This document shows, one piece after another, positions 63,440 to 64,000 of a DNA stretch of 64,000 nt (positions are counted from its first letter, which is position 1; each line of letters opens with the position of its first letter). The notes under the pieces were generated by a model. It was not told the DNA's origin. It saw only the letters and a program-made list of their open reading frames with translations, and made no database searches. The translations under genes were made by a program, and so were the position numbers. Origin of the DNA: an uncultured Alphaproteobacteria bacterium (GTDB lineage Bacteria; Pseudomonadota; Alphaproteobacteria; Methylaequorales; Methylaequoraceae); the NCBI GenBank assembly GCA_902524895.1, contig CABZFH010000004.1:1-64000 (forward strand), written 5' to 3'.

Positions 63440-64000
63440 ATGTTTAACTGGAATGATCTAGAATCTTTTTTAACATTATCAAGAAGCTTAAAACTCAGTG
63501 TAGCCTCAAAAAAATTAAAAAAAGAATCAACTACAATATCTAGAAGAATATTAAGATTAGAAAAAAATTTAGACGTTAAACTATTCTTTAGATCAAATAA
63601 CATTTATCAACTAACTGAAAATGGCCAAAGTTTATTGACCTTTGCGGAAAGAATAGAATCAGAAATTATTTCTATTAGTGAATTTTTTTTGAATAAAAGC
63701 CTTAGTTTAAGTGGAACTGTTCGAGTTGCACTCCCTGAGGGAATTGGAGTAGAGGTTATATCAAATTATTTAGAAGATTTCTATAAATTGCACCCAGATT
63801 TACAAATAGAGCTCTTAGCAGATACGAGAGCAAGAAATATGTTAACAAGGGAAATTGATATTTCAATATCATTATCTAGACCAAAAAGAGGAAGATTAAT
63901 TGCAAAAAAATTAGCCTCCTATAAGCTTAAATTATATGGATCACTAGACTACATCAAAAAAAACAGAAAAATAGTAGTGTTGAAGGATTTAAGTGATCAT
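63440..64000 (+). CDS. LysR-family transcriptional regulator (partial, right edge)
   Basis: 187 codons from ATG 63440 run off the window end without a stop. The N-terminal winged helix-turn-helix is clear: FNWNDLESFLTLSRSLKLSV followed by ASKKLKKESTTISRRILRLE and LFFRSNNIYQLTENGQSLL (about residues 2-67). A linker helix and the start of the periplasmic-binding-protein-like effector domain (LSGTVRVALPEGIGVEVI, about 93-112) follow. It is transcribed divergently from mmsA, the classic LysR arrangement, so it probably controls the mmsA operon in response to a pathway intermediate. The effector-binding half is mostly outside the window. Confidence 0.9.
   Translation, partial: MFNWNDLESFLTLSRSLKLSVASKKLKKESTTISRRILRLEKNLDVKLFFRSNNIYQLTENGQSLLTFAERIESEIISISEFFLNKSLSLSGTVRVALPEGIGVEVISNYLEDFYKLHPDLQIELLADTRARNMLTREIDISISLSRPKRGRLIAKKLASYKLKLYGSLDYIKKNRKIVVLKDLSDH

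Noticed and set aside
1-64000. CRISPR array, transposon, prophage, integron, tRNA or rRNA gene
   Set aside because: Reading the gaps and gene content shows no repeat-spacer series, inverted-repeat-flanked transposase, phage gene or cloverleaf sequence; almost all DNA is accounted for by core genes.

Overview
The window is a very AT-rich, densely packed bacterial chromosome segment. Gene order and families point to a streamlined alphaproteobacterium, probably a free-living marine lineage of the SAR11 / HIMB59 / AEGEAN-169 kind; the exact clade cannot be fixed from sequence reading alone. The alphaproteobacterial markers are: RNase J - methylmalonyl-CoA epimerase - DUF1467 - proS - lolCD - dnaE; fused ispDF; ntrBC-ntrYX-trkA-dat-hflX; LpxI in place of LpxH; a ProS without the bacterial editing insert; and a GTTC-N7-GTTC SOS box before lexA. 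I see no insertion sequence, prophage, CRISPR array, tRNA or rRNA.

Layout. 1-7482 (+): tail of RNase J, epimerase, DUF1467 protein, proS, lolC, lolD, dnaE. 7483-21522 (+): a structured leader, then rpsB-tsf-pyrH-frr-uppS-cdsA-dxr-rseP-bamA-skp-lpxD-fabZ-lpxA-lpxI-lpxB, linking translation to isoprenoid, phospholipid, outer-membrane protein and lipid A synthesis. 21508-32380 (-): ppiD, trpE-trpG-trpD-trpC, moaC-moeA, SOS-controlled lexA, gltX, gltA. 32434-37660 (+): tpiA, secG, pyrG, kdsA, eno, ftsB-like. 37657-39753 (-): pncC, pgpA, ispDF. 39793-50894 (+): a CcsA/YpjD-like membrane protein, dusB, ntrB, ntrC, ntrY, ntrX, trkA, a class IV aminotransferase and hflX. 50887-54341 (-): hydroxyisobutyrate dehydrogenase-like protein and clpB. 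54404-59193: CoA-transferase (+), typA (-), glycosyltransferase-like protein (+), acuI-like reductase (+). 59241-63314 (-): a tiny membrane ORF, an AtoE-type transporter, a secreted beta-propeller protein and mmsA, facing a LysR regulator (+) cut by the window end.

Most of the window is core housekeeping in long operons with 1-14 nt overlaps; even convergent genes overlap or abut. The accessory part is the right end, a likely branched-chain / short-chain acyl-CoA catabolic set.

Main points of interest. (1) pyrH is open only if the ribosome shifts -1; the shift falls exactly on the heptamer A AAA AAG and is followed by a perfect 7-bp hairpin. (2) The rpsB leader folds on paper into an H-type pseudoknot around its Shine-Dalgarno sequence. 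(3) NtrB has Glu in place of the phosphoacceptor His and a broken G1 box, while its partner NtrC keeps its phosphoacceptor Asp. (4) NtrX lacks GAFTGA and has Gln for the Walker B Glu. (5) hfq and comEC are absent from places where relatives often carry them.
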